DNA from: Oreohelix idahoensis | Taxonomy: Eukaryota; Mollusca; Gastropoda; Stylommatophora; Oreohelicidae | NCBI GenBank assembly: GCA_024509875.1 | Contig: JAMPIV010003412.1 | Location: forward strand, 124,001 to 188,000 | Length of the DNA stretch: 64,000 nt | Reading direction: 5' to 3' | Program-made: the position numbers and the translations under genes | Shown here: in pieces, positions 34,046 to 44,669 of the stretch | Numbering within the stretch: position 1 is the stretch's first letter | How the letters are laid out: every line of letters starts with the position of its first letter | The notes under the pieces: model-generated | Told to the model about the DNA's origin: nothing | Database searches by the model: none | The model's input: the letters and a program-made list of their open reading frames with translations, nothing else

Positions 34046-35813
34046 TTACCCTCTTTCTATTTTCATGTCGTTTATGAATTGTTTCGCGCTTTCCGAGCTA
34101 TCAGGGATTTCCTCACATCTGGCAGTTGAGGTTCTGTTTTTGTGTGGCTGACGGTTTTCTCTCTCCTTTTGCAGTTGTTGTTTCAGATCTCTCACCTCAG
34201 TCGTGAGCTGTCTGACCTGTTCCGTTAGGCTGTCTTGGCGTTTATTTCCTAGAGTACTTGCCGTCACTCTGTTTTTTGCCTCTTGGTACGATACCCCCTT
34301 TCCAATGGCCACTGTAATTATTTGCCTAGTTTGTTGGTATTCGGGACACCCACGGTATCGTGCTCCGTGATGTCCGAGGCAGTTGGTACATTTTCTATTT
34401 TTGTTTGGCGCTTGGTAGTCGAGGCCTTTTTTTGCCTTAGGGCAGTCTCTGTATTCGTGGCTGCCCGCACAGTATCTACAGACCGTCTCTTTTCTGCATG
34501 TGTTCTTTGTGTGAGAAAATCCCTGTTACTTTGAACACTGTATCACTGGCGGGAGGTAGGCATGTGTTCTTCGGGGTCTATTCTGAATAGTGATGCTTTC
34601 CGGAACTGTTTTCCCTTGTAAAGTCACTATTATCAGTCTGGTGTCTTCTTTGTTCCAGGACTTTAGCCTTTCGGCGTGTGTGATTCTGCACAGAGGGTTT
34701 TCGGCCTGGATGCAGCTGAGGGTCTCTGCGTCTGACAAGCTGGTGTCTATCCCTTTTATGACTATCTTCATTAATTCTATGTGGATTTCTGCTTGGATTT
34801 TGATCCGGTGTGGTAGCTGAAATTCTTTAGGCCCGGACGCCACAGCAGTCATCAGCGATTTAGTCTTTTCCGTATCATTTAGGGCAAGTGTCACTCCCTG
34901 TTGGTGCCTTCTGATACTTATTATGTCTCTTTTGCCTACTACATTCTCCAGAACATTGATTACTTTGTCGTCCTGGAGTACCCTGAGGGTTGCTTCTCAT
35001 CCAGACAACTGCGTAATTTTTATTTTGCGGTCTTGTTTAAGTTCCTTGTGAATGCTTTTCTGTAGTTCGTCTGAGCGGCATCTCCCATCTGCCACCATTG
35101 GCCGTGTATCTGTCTTTAGGCTCGGTACCCTGTTCTCGTCTGTCTGCTCATGATTCTGCATCTTCTGATCACCGTGGGACACTTGGTTGTTCTCCATTGA
35201 GTTCCGGCGTATCTCTATGTCTGCTATTGGTACGTCAGGAGCTACTTCTAATATTGCTTCTTGTAATGTTGGAGAGAGACTAAGGAACTCGTCTCCGTCT
35301 TCACATATTCTGTATAGTGCGTCTATAATGGTCTCCGCGATATCTTCTGGGTCTAACTCGTTCAGTTCTGATGTTATTGTCCTCATATGAGCAGCAGGTT
35401 TGGAGGTGACGTCTTGCTTTTCTGCTCTTCTGTCTTCCTCTTGTGCTTGTGCCTGTCTGTGTTGAAGAATTGTCTCTTTCACCTCCTTCTTAGTGTTTGA
35501 AGATAGGTCGGCTGTTCTCTCCGGGTGGCTGTTTATGGTTTTGTTATTCTCATGGTTGTTGTTCAGCGCTGGTGGGCTGGTGTAAACTTTCCTCTTCTTG
35601 GCGCTTGGTATATTTCGGACCATTTTGACTATATTGCGATCGGTGGAGGTATCCTGTAGGCCTGATCGGTGTGCTGTTGTTGGGTTCGGTTGGTTGTTGA
35701 TGGTTGGTTATGGTTGGATTGATAAGCACACTGCTGGATCTTCTTAAGTACTTCTGTAAAATCCTCTCATGCATTGACCAATCATGGCCTTCCTTCTTTC
35801 GTGCATTGACCAA
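34046..35813 (-). pseudogene. Gag-like ORF1 with zinc knuckles (jockey-type LINE)
   Basis: The product is an RNA-binding nucleocapsid-like protein. The N-terminal frame 35813-35550 starts MVNARKKEGHDW. A shift leads into 35623-34997, rich in Gln/Glu/Lys. An in-frame TGA near 35000 is followed by VLQDDKVINVLE, IVIKGIDTSLSDAE and SWNKEDTRLIIVTLQG, a middle domain typical of jockey-clade ORF1. Zinc knuckles follow at about 34320-34470: CRYCAGSHEYRDC and CTNCLGHHGARYRGC, ending in the clade's usual RGCPEY. A coiled-coil-like TEQVRQLTTEVRDLKQQLQ stretch comes next. Beyond 34046 the coding resumes in another frame for about 70 residues (EEVIEETLEKLLPTIIEKAL). At least three frame changes and one stop: dead. 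Confidence 0.85.
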
Positions 35814-35945
35814 TCATGGCCTTCCTTTGCTGGGTACTGCCGGAGAAGTAAAACGTCTACCTCGGCGGTAGGTAACCCAGGAGCTGCTGGGATCTACTGT
35901 AACCGGTCTGGTTACATTATCATGAATGACCCTATGTGCCCATAT

Positions 35946-37596
35946 ATGTGAAATAAAATTAGGTGATTGCATAGTTTTTCAGATTGTTAGGATGACTGCA
36001 GTATATATGTATTACTACTTTCAATCTTCTGTTACTTGGTCATCTTTTAGGTCTTCGTACAGGCTATCGCCTGAGGTGTTAACTTCCTAAATGACTTTAT
36101 AATTTCCAGGTTCTTAATTCACCCTTGCTTACAGTTGTGTGATGATGTCGTTTTAATTCTCCAACAGTAATTCCACACAAAACAGCAAACCTTATATAGT
36201 TTATAACTGCCAAGTGATCATATAAACCTTTATTCAACTTGAAGGAATATGAACAATTTCATGTATATTATCAAGGTACATCAACGAAATCATCTTCTGT
36301 TCCTCTAATTTTGTCTTTATATCTTTCAATATTATTGACAGTTTGGCAATGCTACTTCGCAGTTTCAGCCTTTGCAGCTTCGTTAAGTTATTCCTCGTAG
36401 TACTCAATTAGATTCTTTATGCTTTCTCCATCTGCTAATACTTCAGGAGTGTCTAATAAGGATTTGGGCGCTCCACTTGGCGGAGCCTCTACTTCACCAA
36501 TGGCTAATTTTATCAGTTTGCTCATCTCTGCTATTTCCTTGCTACATTGGTTCATAGCTACAACTTTTCTAGCTGAAAGTAATAATTATACAGTCGGCAT
36601 CGATAGGCAGTCAGCACGACTGTCTACTTACGTATACAAGTCAAAAATACGATTTCACACAAAATCTTGTTCTTGGCGATGAGGTTAAAACCCTTGTCAA
36701 TAAAACCCTTGACAAAAAACCCTTGTCAATATACTGTAAACCACAGTATAATAAATATCTTGACATTCTCGAAGACTGAGCCGGACTTTTGTGACAGTCT
36801 GGGTGAGCGTCTGGTTGCTACATGAGCATTTTTTCATTGGTTATACAAATTGTAAAGATTTATTTCATTAGCTACAACTATCGTTACCAACTTATCATAG
36901 AATTTAAATAGGCTCATGCAAATGAGGTGACGTAGTCCTCTAGTTAGCGTTGTTGTCAGCGTTGCTGGGCAACTCCCGCTAAAACGTATAGTTAAGGGAA
37001 CACAGTTAACGTTGGTTACTAGCGTTAGCGTAGGCCATCCGGTCACACTACTTTAAGAACTCTGAGCTCTCTAAAGATCTACTCTGATAAAATCATGTAT
37101 GTTTTCAGATTTCAGAGTATCTGGATTTTGGAATAAGCCCAGCGTATTTGTAAGTTTTATCTCTGCCACATTAACTGCTTCCTACAATTACATCAGCAGA
37201 GCTGTGAAAAATAAAAAAAACGAATACTTCACCGAACGTTAACGTCAATTCATAGAAAACGTAGCTTTCTTTTCTCATACAGTTCACAAATGAAGTGAGT
37301 TTTAGCAAGCTAACTTGTGGGTTTTTTAACAGGGAATGTGGTGAAAGTAACTTTAAACCTGAGAAACACCGCATTTTTTAAGTGCCGATGGAACAGAGCT
37401 AGTATGAAATTGACTTAATTTAAACATTCTGTTTTTCAATCACCTAGAGATCTGCCAAATGATACATTGGGATTACCGGTTGATCAAGATTGTCCGATTG
37501 CTGATCCCTGGTCTATCTTGTTATACCCGTGGCAGATTTATCACGAGTACGGTATGTTTACATTCATTAAATATTGTGTAATACAATTAACATCAG
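35946..37596. other. 1.6-kb stretch without recognised features
   Basis: No coding frame with a family signature is seen. A short triplication of AAACCCTTGTCAAT-type sequence lies at 36688-36735. Otherwise single-copy within the window. Confidence 0.45.
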
Positions 37597-37609
37597 TTAT
37601 GACCGGCTC

Positions 37610-37877
37610 AGAGCCGCGTTAGCGCAGTGGTTAGTGCACTGGCTTCCTAGCTCAGTGGTCCATGGTTCGATCCCCAGTTGAGGTGGGATTTTTTAGACCG
37701 CAAACGGCTCCGGGGTCGACCCAGCCTCATGAATTGGGTACCAGAACAACTTCTGGGAAGGTTAAGGCGGCCGGCGTGATGCCACACAACCCCTAGTGTG
37801 CCAATGGTCAAGAAAAGACGGGCCTAACACCGTATTCCCAATATGTCTCAATAGGCGTGTAACGGGATCCTTTACCT
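37610..37877 (+). mobile_element. tRNA-headed SINE (family D)
   Basis: About 268 bp. The head has an A-box region GTTAGCGCAGTGGTTAGTGC and B-box GGTTCGATCCCC. A body follows with GGGGTCGACCCAGCC and, after a gap, AATTGGGTACCAG, and the 3' end is GATCCTTTACC. The flanking duplication is TTATGACCGGCTC (37597-37609) against TTATGACTGGCTC (37878-37890), 13 bp with one mismatch. Not a functional tRNA. Confidence 0.88.
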
Positions 37878-38152
37878 TTATGACTGGCTCCTTACACAAT
37901 TTAAATAAAAATGTTGACTTGTATTTTCGTGTAACTTTAATGACTAAACCAACAATATTGATATTAATTATTCTGTAAATTCGCGGTCATCAGGTGTACT
38001 TTTTTTTTTCAAGGGTTGAAAGTGATCGAACAAAAATAATCTGCACAGTGCAAAGTCCTGTTCTTAGACATTATTCGAATATATGAAGTCGAACCCTTTG
38101 ATTACGCGTCTTCAGGTTCGAATTAAGTGCAATTTACTTTAGTTGTGTGTAG

Positions 38153-38518
38153 GGCCGGATTAAGTCAAGAAGGGCCTCTAGGTTTTTTTTGGTGTTTGCC
38201 CCCCCCCCCTTGTTTTTTCTACCCCATAGGCAATAATTTTAATATTTTTTGTCAAAACCCTTAGCCTGGTGATGGTATATACTAACATTAATAATAGACT
38301 GGTATGTTAGTTTGTTAGCATTGCTTACTTCTTTCATTAGTAATTATTTGTATTAATGTTTATTAGCATTATTTTTATTATTATTAAGGTAAGCACAATA
38401 ATCAAATTTTGTTGAAAAATCTATGCATTAAAAAAATGTTAACTTAAGTACAGGCCCCCAAGAGCTCCTAGGCCCTTGGCTTCAGCCTCCTTAGCCTAGT
38501 GGATAATCCCATCCAGGT
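38153..38518. mobile_element. Possible hAT-type MITE
   Basis: The left end AGGGCCGGATTAAGTC with AGAAGGGCCTCTAGG is mirrored imperfectly at the right end, whose reverse complement reads GGATGGGATTATCCACTAGG with CCAAGGGCCTAGG. GGGCCGGATTA-type ends with a GGGCCTAGG block are common in hAT elements. There is no coding and no clear 8-bp duplication. Contains a C run at about 38200. Confidence 0.4.
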
Positions 38519-38825
38519 TATGAGTGAGGTGTGTATGTGAGTACATGGATGTGTGTGTGTATGCGTGTCGCATGTTGACATTTATGATGACAAGAATAAT
38601 GCCGTAAACTCTACAAGAGATCTTCACTTTGCTGTCGGAATTTTCACACGTCATACTAAAAGCATTGTCGTCATTATTAGGAAAATCTAAATTTTCATAT
38701 TTAAAAGCAAATCTTCTTCGTCAATTCATTTAATGGTGCTGCTCTATCACTTTCTTAAAGAGTTTCGACTCCACAAGAAGAACAGATTGTTTAAAAGTAT
38801 GGCTTTCACCAGGCCATTTGAAGGA
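38519..38825. other. Unassigned stretch
   Basis: Nothing is recognised apart from a short GT-rich tract (38530-38570). Confidence 0.4.
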
Positions 38826-38829
38826 GTAA

Positions 38830-39710
38830 CTATATACCGACGACAGAAGCCTGAGACAGACCGCTAATTTTATTAGAGAAATAGAGGCGGTTATTTGAGA
38901 TCACTGAGAGGAACCTGAGACAGACCGTTCACTGTATGAGAGAAATAGATGTAGTTATATTAGAGCGTTGAGAGAAACCTGAGACAAACAATGACCTTTA
39001 TGAGAGAAATAAATATGGTTACATTAGAGCGATGAGAGAAACCTGAGATAAACGGTGATCTATATAAGAGAAATAGATGTTGTTATCTAAGAGCGATGAG
39101 AGAAACCTGAGATAAACGGTGACCTATATAAGAGAAATAGATGTTGTTATCTAAGAGCGATGAGAGAAACCTGAGATAAACGGTGACCTATATAAGAGAA
39201 ATAGATGTTGTTATCTAAGAGCGATGAGAGAAACCTGAGATAAACGGTGACCTATATAAGAGAAATAGATGTTGTTATCTAAGAGCGATGAGAGAAACCT
39301 GAGATAAACGGTGACCTATATAAGAGAAATAGATGTTGTTATCTAAGAGCGATGAGAGAAACCTGAGATAAACGGTGACCTATATAAGAGAAATAGATGT
39401 TGTTATCTGGTGATCTATATAAGAGAAATAGATGTTGTTATCTAAGAGCGATGAGAGAAACCTGAGATAAACGGTGACCTTTATAAGAGAAATAGATGTT
39501 GTTATCTAAGAGCGATGAGAGAAACGAGCCATGATAGAAGCCTGAGACATATCGTTAACTTAACGAGAAAATAAAGATCTAGTTATTCGAGAGTGATGAG
39601 AGACGCATGAGACAGACCGTCAGATTTATGAGAAAAATAGGCGTGATTATATGAGAGTGATGAGAGACGCATGAGACAGACCGTCAGATTTATGAGAGAA
39701 ACAAATGTGT
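38830..39710. repeat. 64-bp tandem array, about 13 copies
   Basis: The unit is GAGCGATGAGAGAAACCTGA, GATAAACGGTGACCTATATA, AGAGAAATAGATGTTGTTAT and CTAA. Central copies (39010-39540) are almost identical and exactly 64 bp apart, for example starts at 39091 and 39155. One copy is truncated near 39407. Outer copies are diverged (GACAGACCGT variants), the usual pattern of a centre that homogenises recently. Confidence 0.93.
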
Positions 39711-40365
39711 CTCGCCAATTTTATGAATGGAATAGATGTGGTTATATTTGGAGCAAATAACGACGGAAAAGACGAAAACTGTGTCATTTTACTATCTTTT
39801 CTTTTTAAGACCTCTTCAAGTTATTTCCGTTTTATAGCTCATTCATTTCATGCCAGACGGCACCTTTTCATTTTGGGAAGCGTTGCCAAAAGCAACGGTT
39901 TGTATCCCCGTAACTCTCAATGTCCTCACGTCTTAAAACATCCGGCAATAATACTGTCCTGGTTTTTTCTCAGTTTTAAGAGAAGGTTTTCGACTTAACT
40001 TCATCAAGTATCGTCAGCTGTCTCTCTTCCACGTCTATAACTATATAGCACTCGTTCACAAATCAGTACTTAAACATTGTCCATATAACAGGCTTTTTCA
40101 TGTTTGAAGGCGGGAGTATTCCCCGGTAGCAAATAGTACCACTATACCCAACCAGGCATGTCGTAAAAAGAGACTAAGGAGGGTTGGGCATTGAGCTGGT
40201 TACCCGATCCTGTATAATATTTTTAACCACAAAAACTTCAACATACAAGAGTTCCATCAAAGTTAACCTGGGCGTTTGAGCTTCGAAGTATTCCCCGCGT
40301 GCCCTCAAAACAAATTCAGTCATTTAATGGTAGATTTTTCTGAACGAAATTAAAACAGAATGTAC
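39711..40365. other. Mostly unassigned, with a short dispersed-repeat piece
   Basis: Around 40120-40200 the motif GGCATGTCGTAAAAAGAGAC with TAAGGAGGGTTGGGC resembles the GTCGTAAGGCGACTAA-type block found at 13045 and 23675. A 97-residue frame at 39705-39998 has no recognisable domain. Confidence 0.4.
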
Positions 40366-40369
40366 GTTT

Positions 40370-40625
40370 GAAGAATATAAAAGATACAAATAAAAGTAGC
40401 AAAGAAGACAAAAGATCAAAATAAAGGTAGTGAAGAATTTAAATAAGAATAATAAAGAATACGAATAAGGTAGCAACGAATACAAAAGATACAAATAAGA
40501 GTAGCAAAGAATACAAATGAGAGTGGTGAAGAATACAAAAGATACAAATAAGAGTAGTGAAGAATACCAAAGATACACAAAACAAGTGGTGAAGAGTACA
40601 AAAGATACAAATAAAAAATGGAGAA
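40370..40625. repeat. 31-bp minisatellite, segment 1
   Basis: Degenerate copies of GAAGAATACAAAAGATACAA with ATAAGAGTAGC (period about 31 bp). The same unit makes up 43840-44085 and 44670-46115. Confidence 0.85.
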
Positions 40626-40639
40626 GAGAAGGATAGTTT

Positions 40640-41170
40640 TCAGTCGCTATAAAACAAACACTATGCAAAACCTCAGCAAAAGAGAAATTGCCAAGAAGAC
40701 GATGAGGGCTGTATACCGTTCCACCTATGCGTCAGTCTTGACTTACGGATGCGAGTCATGGACAATTACAACCCACAAAAGCCAGATGTAAACCTCAGAA
40801 ATTAGGTATCTGAGGTTGGTGGTCACAGTAACAAGAAAGGACATGTTGCGCAACCAAACGACAAGAATGGTGACATCACGGCCTCGAAACCCAGCTCCAG
40901 CGGACCGAAGTGTAACAGTCTCAGTTACGATGGTTTGGCCATATCTGCAGAATGGGGGATCGGATACCATGACAACAATTGTAAACCAAGAGCCAGCGAT
41001 TTTGACCTCCAGGACGACCCAGAATTCGCTAGGAGGACAACATCTGACAATTCCTGAAGGAACGAGGACTGGAGTGGAACCCGGCCGAAAGGAAGACAGC
41101 CAATAGGATAACATGACGCTCTCTCTGGCTAGTTTCTACACCCCAAGGTAGAAGAGGACAGACTAAGTAA
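40640..41170 (+). pseudogene. LINE ORF2 C-terminal fragment (TAAG-tailed family)
   Basis: The start reads KKTMRAVYRSTYASVLTYGC then ESWTIT, followed by LRLVVTVTRKDMLRNQ, the RT C-terminal block of many invertebrate LINEs. A later block covers the EWNPAGRRK-like sequence. It ends GGTAGAAGAGGACAGACTAA with a (GTAA)n tail. Frames are broken. The last 130 bp recur at 58365-58520. Confidence 0.75.
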
Positions 41171-41214
41171 GTAAGTAGGAATACAAACTATACATATAAG
41201 AGCAGTGGAACAAA

Positions 41215-41362
41215 TTTAGAGTTGCCTGGCTATTGAATTTTAATCGTGACTAATGGAAGCACATGATGTGTGTCGAAGTATCGTCACAAGATAATGGCGG
41301 ATCCTTTCGAATTTCTTACATAAGTTTTCAGGTTTCGTGAATTCATTCTGTTTGGAGATATT
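41215..41362 (+). repeat. 150-bp dispersed repeat, copy 1
   Basis: Shares an ordered series of blocks with 46555-46715: GTTGCCTGGCTATTGA, ATGGAAGCACATGATGTGTG, CGTCACAAGATAATGGCGGA and GAATTCATTCTGTTTGGAGA. Nature unknown. Confidence 0.7.
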
Positions 41363-41388
41363 AAAATACATACACGCATATAAACACT

Positions 41389-43830
41389 AGTAAATTTGCC
41401 GGTCCTTGTAGAGCTGACAAGAATAAAAATGGTGTAATCTTACTTGATGAGAAAGACATATCAAACAGATGGGCAGAGTATGTAAACGAACTATTCGAGG
41501 ACAACAGAGGTAAAAGACCATCATCAGATTCTAATGAAGGCCCAAACATTCTCAGATCAGAAGAAGAGAATGCAATAAATATGATACAAAAGGGAAAATC
41601 AGCAGGCACGGACAACATAAAAATTGAAATGATAGAAGCCCTGGAGAGCTTTGGTATAGATACAATCACAGATCTTTACAATGATATATCCAATACAGGA
41701 TATATACCACATGGCATGAAGACACCAGTCTTTATAACATTGCCCAAAAAACCTAATGCACTAGAATGTTCAGAATTTAGAACAATCAGCCTGATGAGTC
41801 ATGCAATTAAAATACTCAAAATCATATAGGAAAGAACAAAAAATAAGGTAGACAGCGAAATCCAAGAAGAACAGTTTGGTTTTAGACAGAACAGCGGAAC
41901 AAGAAAGGCAATATTTTGCCTAAGAATATTAGCAGAAAAATATAAAGAGGTCCTGTTAAGTCATGTTTTTGAGTGGGAGTTAAGTGCTTGGGATTTTAAA
42001 GTACGGGTCTGATTTTTTATAGACACGCTAGGAAGCACGTTTAAAGTTATGAGATGATTTTTTATTTGGGTGCTTGAACATAGCTCAACTGAGTATGTGT
42101 TAGTTTTTTTTAAACATAAAGAAAGTGTTCAAATGTTCTGAGTAGTTGGGGGAGAGATACGGGTGAGTTGAGCTCACATCTCAAGCTGTTAGTTCGCGCT
42201 TGAGTGAAGATGTACTGAGTTGTATTGAGAAACAATAATCTCGGTCATTAGGTATCTGGCAGAGCTTCGAGACGGTGTTTATAGTCTCGCTAGTGTGTCC
42301 AGAGTGTTTTTTGAAGGGAAGAGATTTAATATATTATTAATGCCATGGATTATATCTGCTATTACCATTTATAATGAATTGCTGTTAATGCAACCAATTT
42401 CTGATGGATTATATGTACTTTCACAATTTATGATGAGTTGCTGTTTTCTGCAACCTATTTGCCATGGATTATACCTGCTGTTCTAACTTGTGATTTGCTG
42501 TCCATGATCTCGATGTTGCTGTCGTATTAATAAACTGTGTAATAGTTGAAAACTTAATTCGCATTATCCGTTGGTCTATTTCCTGACCTAACGTTACTGT
42601 TGTGTGGGTGACATCAGAGACATACGAATTTAAAGAACTCACGACATTCGCCCATTACATTTACACACCTGTCGGCCACGAACAGTAAGCCCGACATTAC
42701 TGACGTCAACCTTGTCAGCTGTGCCAGAAAATAGCACTATCTCTTTCATACAACCCCCACACATACACCAACAGAAGTGGCAGCCAAAAGAATCATGCAA
42801 CAGGTCCAAAAAAGTATGTACATGTACACAGAGTCCATCACTAGAAAATAATTGAATGCCTGGAAGACATAGGTATTGATGGAAAAGACATAAGAATTCC
42901 CAGTAACCTTTATTGGGAGCAAACTGCTACAGTAAGATCTGGAAGGAATTATCTATACACCGAAACAATTTTCAAACAGATACAGGAAATACCAGGACTG
43001 AACATCAGTGGAAGGTCAATAAACAACCTTAGATATGCAGATGATACCGTGTTGTTAGCTGAAAGTGAACAGGATTTACTGGAACTAATGAAGCAAGTGA
43101 ACAGTATAAGTCATGAATATGGATTGGACATTAATACTGAGAAAACAAAAACTATGATAATTAGCAAAACAGACGATAAGCCCACATTAAAGATAAGCGT
43201 AAATGGGAAAATCCTGGAACAAGTCAAGAGCTACGTATATCTTGGTCATATAATAACAGAAGATGGCAGATGTGAAACAGAAATCAAGAAAAGAATAGGA
43301 ATGGCCAAAGCTACATTCAACAACATGAAACATATACTGACATTTAAACAGTTAACTCACAAATTAAAACTGAGAATCATAAAATGTTATATATATTCTG
43401 CATTTCTGTATGGTGTAGAAACATAGACAATGAATAAGCAATTGGAAGAACGAATTGAACTCTTGAGATGTGGATATATAGAAGAATGGGGCGCATCTCA
43501 TGGAAAGAGAAAAAAACAAAAAAGAAGGTCCTAGAAAATCTAAGTATGAAAAGAGAACTAATGAAGGAGATCGAAATTCGGCAGCTAAAATAATTTGGCC
43601 ACATAAAAAGGCATAACACCTTGCAGAAGACCATAACAGAAGGGAGAGTTGAAGGCAAACGTGCAAGGGGAAGACAGCGCTATAAGTGAGAAGATAACAT
43701 CAAGAGATGGACAGGAAAGAGTCTATCAGAGTGCACCACCAAGACAAGAGACAGAAGACGTTGGAGATCCATTACAGCCAACCTTCGTTGTGGAGATGGC
43801 AGCTGATAATGATGATGTAGATTAGCGTAC
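41389..43830 (+). mobile_element. LINE fragment (RT domain) split by an 849-bp insertion
   Basis: Left part 41389-41953 encodes the first RT blocks: KSAGTDNIKIEMIEAL, PVFITLPKKPNA, FRTISLMSH and EEQFGFRQNSGTRKA. Right part 42803-43830 resumes after the insertion with KIIECLEDIGIDGKDIR and NLYWEQTATVR. It then jumps to an LYTETIFKQIQEIPG block, showing a second internal deletion that removed the GVRQGC-type block. The catalytic box NNLRYADDTVLL is intact, followed by SYVYLGHIITEDG. Stops at 41827 and 43424 and frame changes make it dead. Confidence 0.85.
41954..42802. mobile_element. 849-bp insertion with TG...CA ends: solo-LTR candidate
   Basis: It begins TGTTAAGTCATG and ends ATCATGCAACA, and is flanked on both sides by GGTCC (41949-41953 and 42803-42807). 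That is a 5-bp duplication as made by LTR-element integrases. It has a poly(A)-signal-like ATTAATAAACTG near 42525 and no coding. Removing it rejoins the LINE frame EV-QK, so it inserted after the LINE. No second LTR is in the window, hence solo LTR by inference. Confidence 0.75.
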
Positions 43831-43839
43831 AATAGAAAA

Positions 43840-44085
43840 GATACGGATAAAAGTAACGTATAATACAAAATATACGGATATGAGAAGCAAAGAATGTAAA
43901 AGATAAAATAAGTGTATCGAAGAATTCAAAAGATACAACTAAGAAAAGCAAAGAATGTAAGAGATACAACCAAGAGTAGCAAAGAATGTATGTGATACAA
44001 ATAAGAGTAGCAAGGAATGTAAGAGATATAAATACGAATAGCGAAGAGTGTAAAAGATACAACTAAGTGTAGCACATTTACATAT
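43840..44085. repeat. 31-bp minisatellite, segment 2
   Basis: Degenerate copies of GCAAAGAATGTAAGAGATAC with AAATAAGAGTA, the same unit as 40370-40625 and 44670-46115. Confidence 0.85.
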
Positions 44086-44089
44086 TAAG

Positions 44090-44668
44090 ATGCATAGTAA
44101 CACCAGACAGCGGAACAAGCAAGGACATCAACAACAGAATTAATAACGAGAGAACAGCCTTTGCTAGTCTCAACAACATCTTCTCAGTACAGCACAAACA
44201 CCAAATTAAGATTATTTGAGAGCTGTGTACTTTCTGTGCTTCTCTATGGTGCGGAATGCTGGAGAGTAACAGAGAATGTGCCTAAGGAAAATTCACCGAA
44301 TCTTACGGTCGAACACCAACACCAACCAAGAACTACTTATTCGGAGTAACCAAGAGGACATGCACACCATCATAGCTGGCAGACGCTGGAGTTGGGTTGG
44401 ACTCGTTCTCAGAAGGGACCCTGATGTCATTACAAGAGCAGCTATGCTATGGACCCCCGAAGGAAAGCGAAAGAGAGGCCGACCAAAAACAACTTGGCGG
44501 AGAACTGTGCAGGCTGAGATGCAAAGAATGAACCAGAGTCGGGGCACTGTACGAAGGATGGCCGTCGACCGAACAAAGTGGAAGCAATTTGTTGCTGCCC
44601 TACAAGACGCCACCAGGCGTGATGGTCACTGACTGCTTTGACAGTCTGCGGCTAAGGATCAAATAAGA
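44090..44668 (+). pseudogene. LINE C-terminal fragment with GAA tail
   Basis: Frame 44161-44349 reads LRLFESCVLSVLLYGAECWR then a frameshift. Frame 44276-44632 continues KIHRILRSNTNTNQELLIRS, DMHTIIAGRRWSWVGLVLRR, TPEGKRKRGRPKTTWRR and WKQFVAALQDATRRDGH to a natural stop. This is the C-terminus of a widespread invertebrate LINE (RTE-like). The 3' end is GACTGCTTTGACAGTCTGCG, then GGCTAAGGATC and AAGAAGAAGAAG. The best-preserved copy of the GAA-tailed family here. Confidence 0.88.
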
Positions 44669-44669
44669 A

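Larger units (their letters stand above)
33700..35945 (-). mobile_element. Jockey-like LINE fragment carrying ORF1 only
   Basis: On the minus strand there is a 5' leader (35945-35814) with a short internal duplication (two copies of GGCCATGATTGGTCAATGCA). Then comes a gag-like ORF1 and about 300-400 bp of 3' sequence ending near 33700. No endonuclease or reverse transcriptase is found downstream. Either the copy lost ORF2 or it is an ORF1-only non-autonomous derivative. Confidence 0.7.

Noticed and set aside
37610..37690. Genuine tRNA genes (also near 9810-9880, 32080-32140, 49112-49195, 50140-50212)
   Set aside because: A and B boxes are present, but the acceptor stems do not pair and each lies at the head of a longer element, in several cases bounded by target duplications; these are SINE heads.
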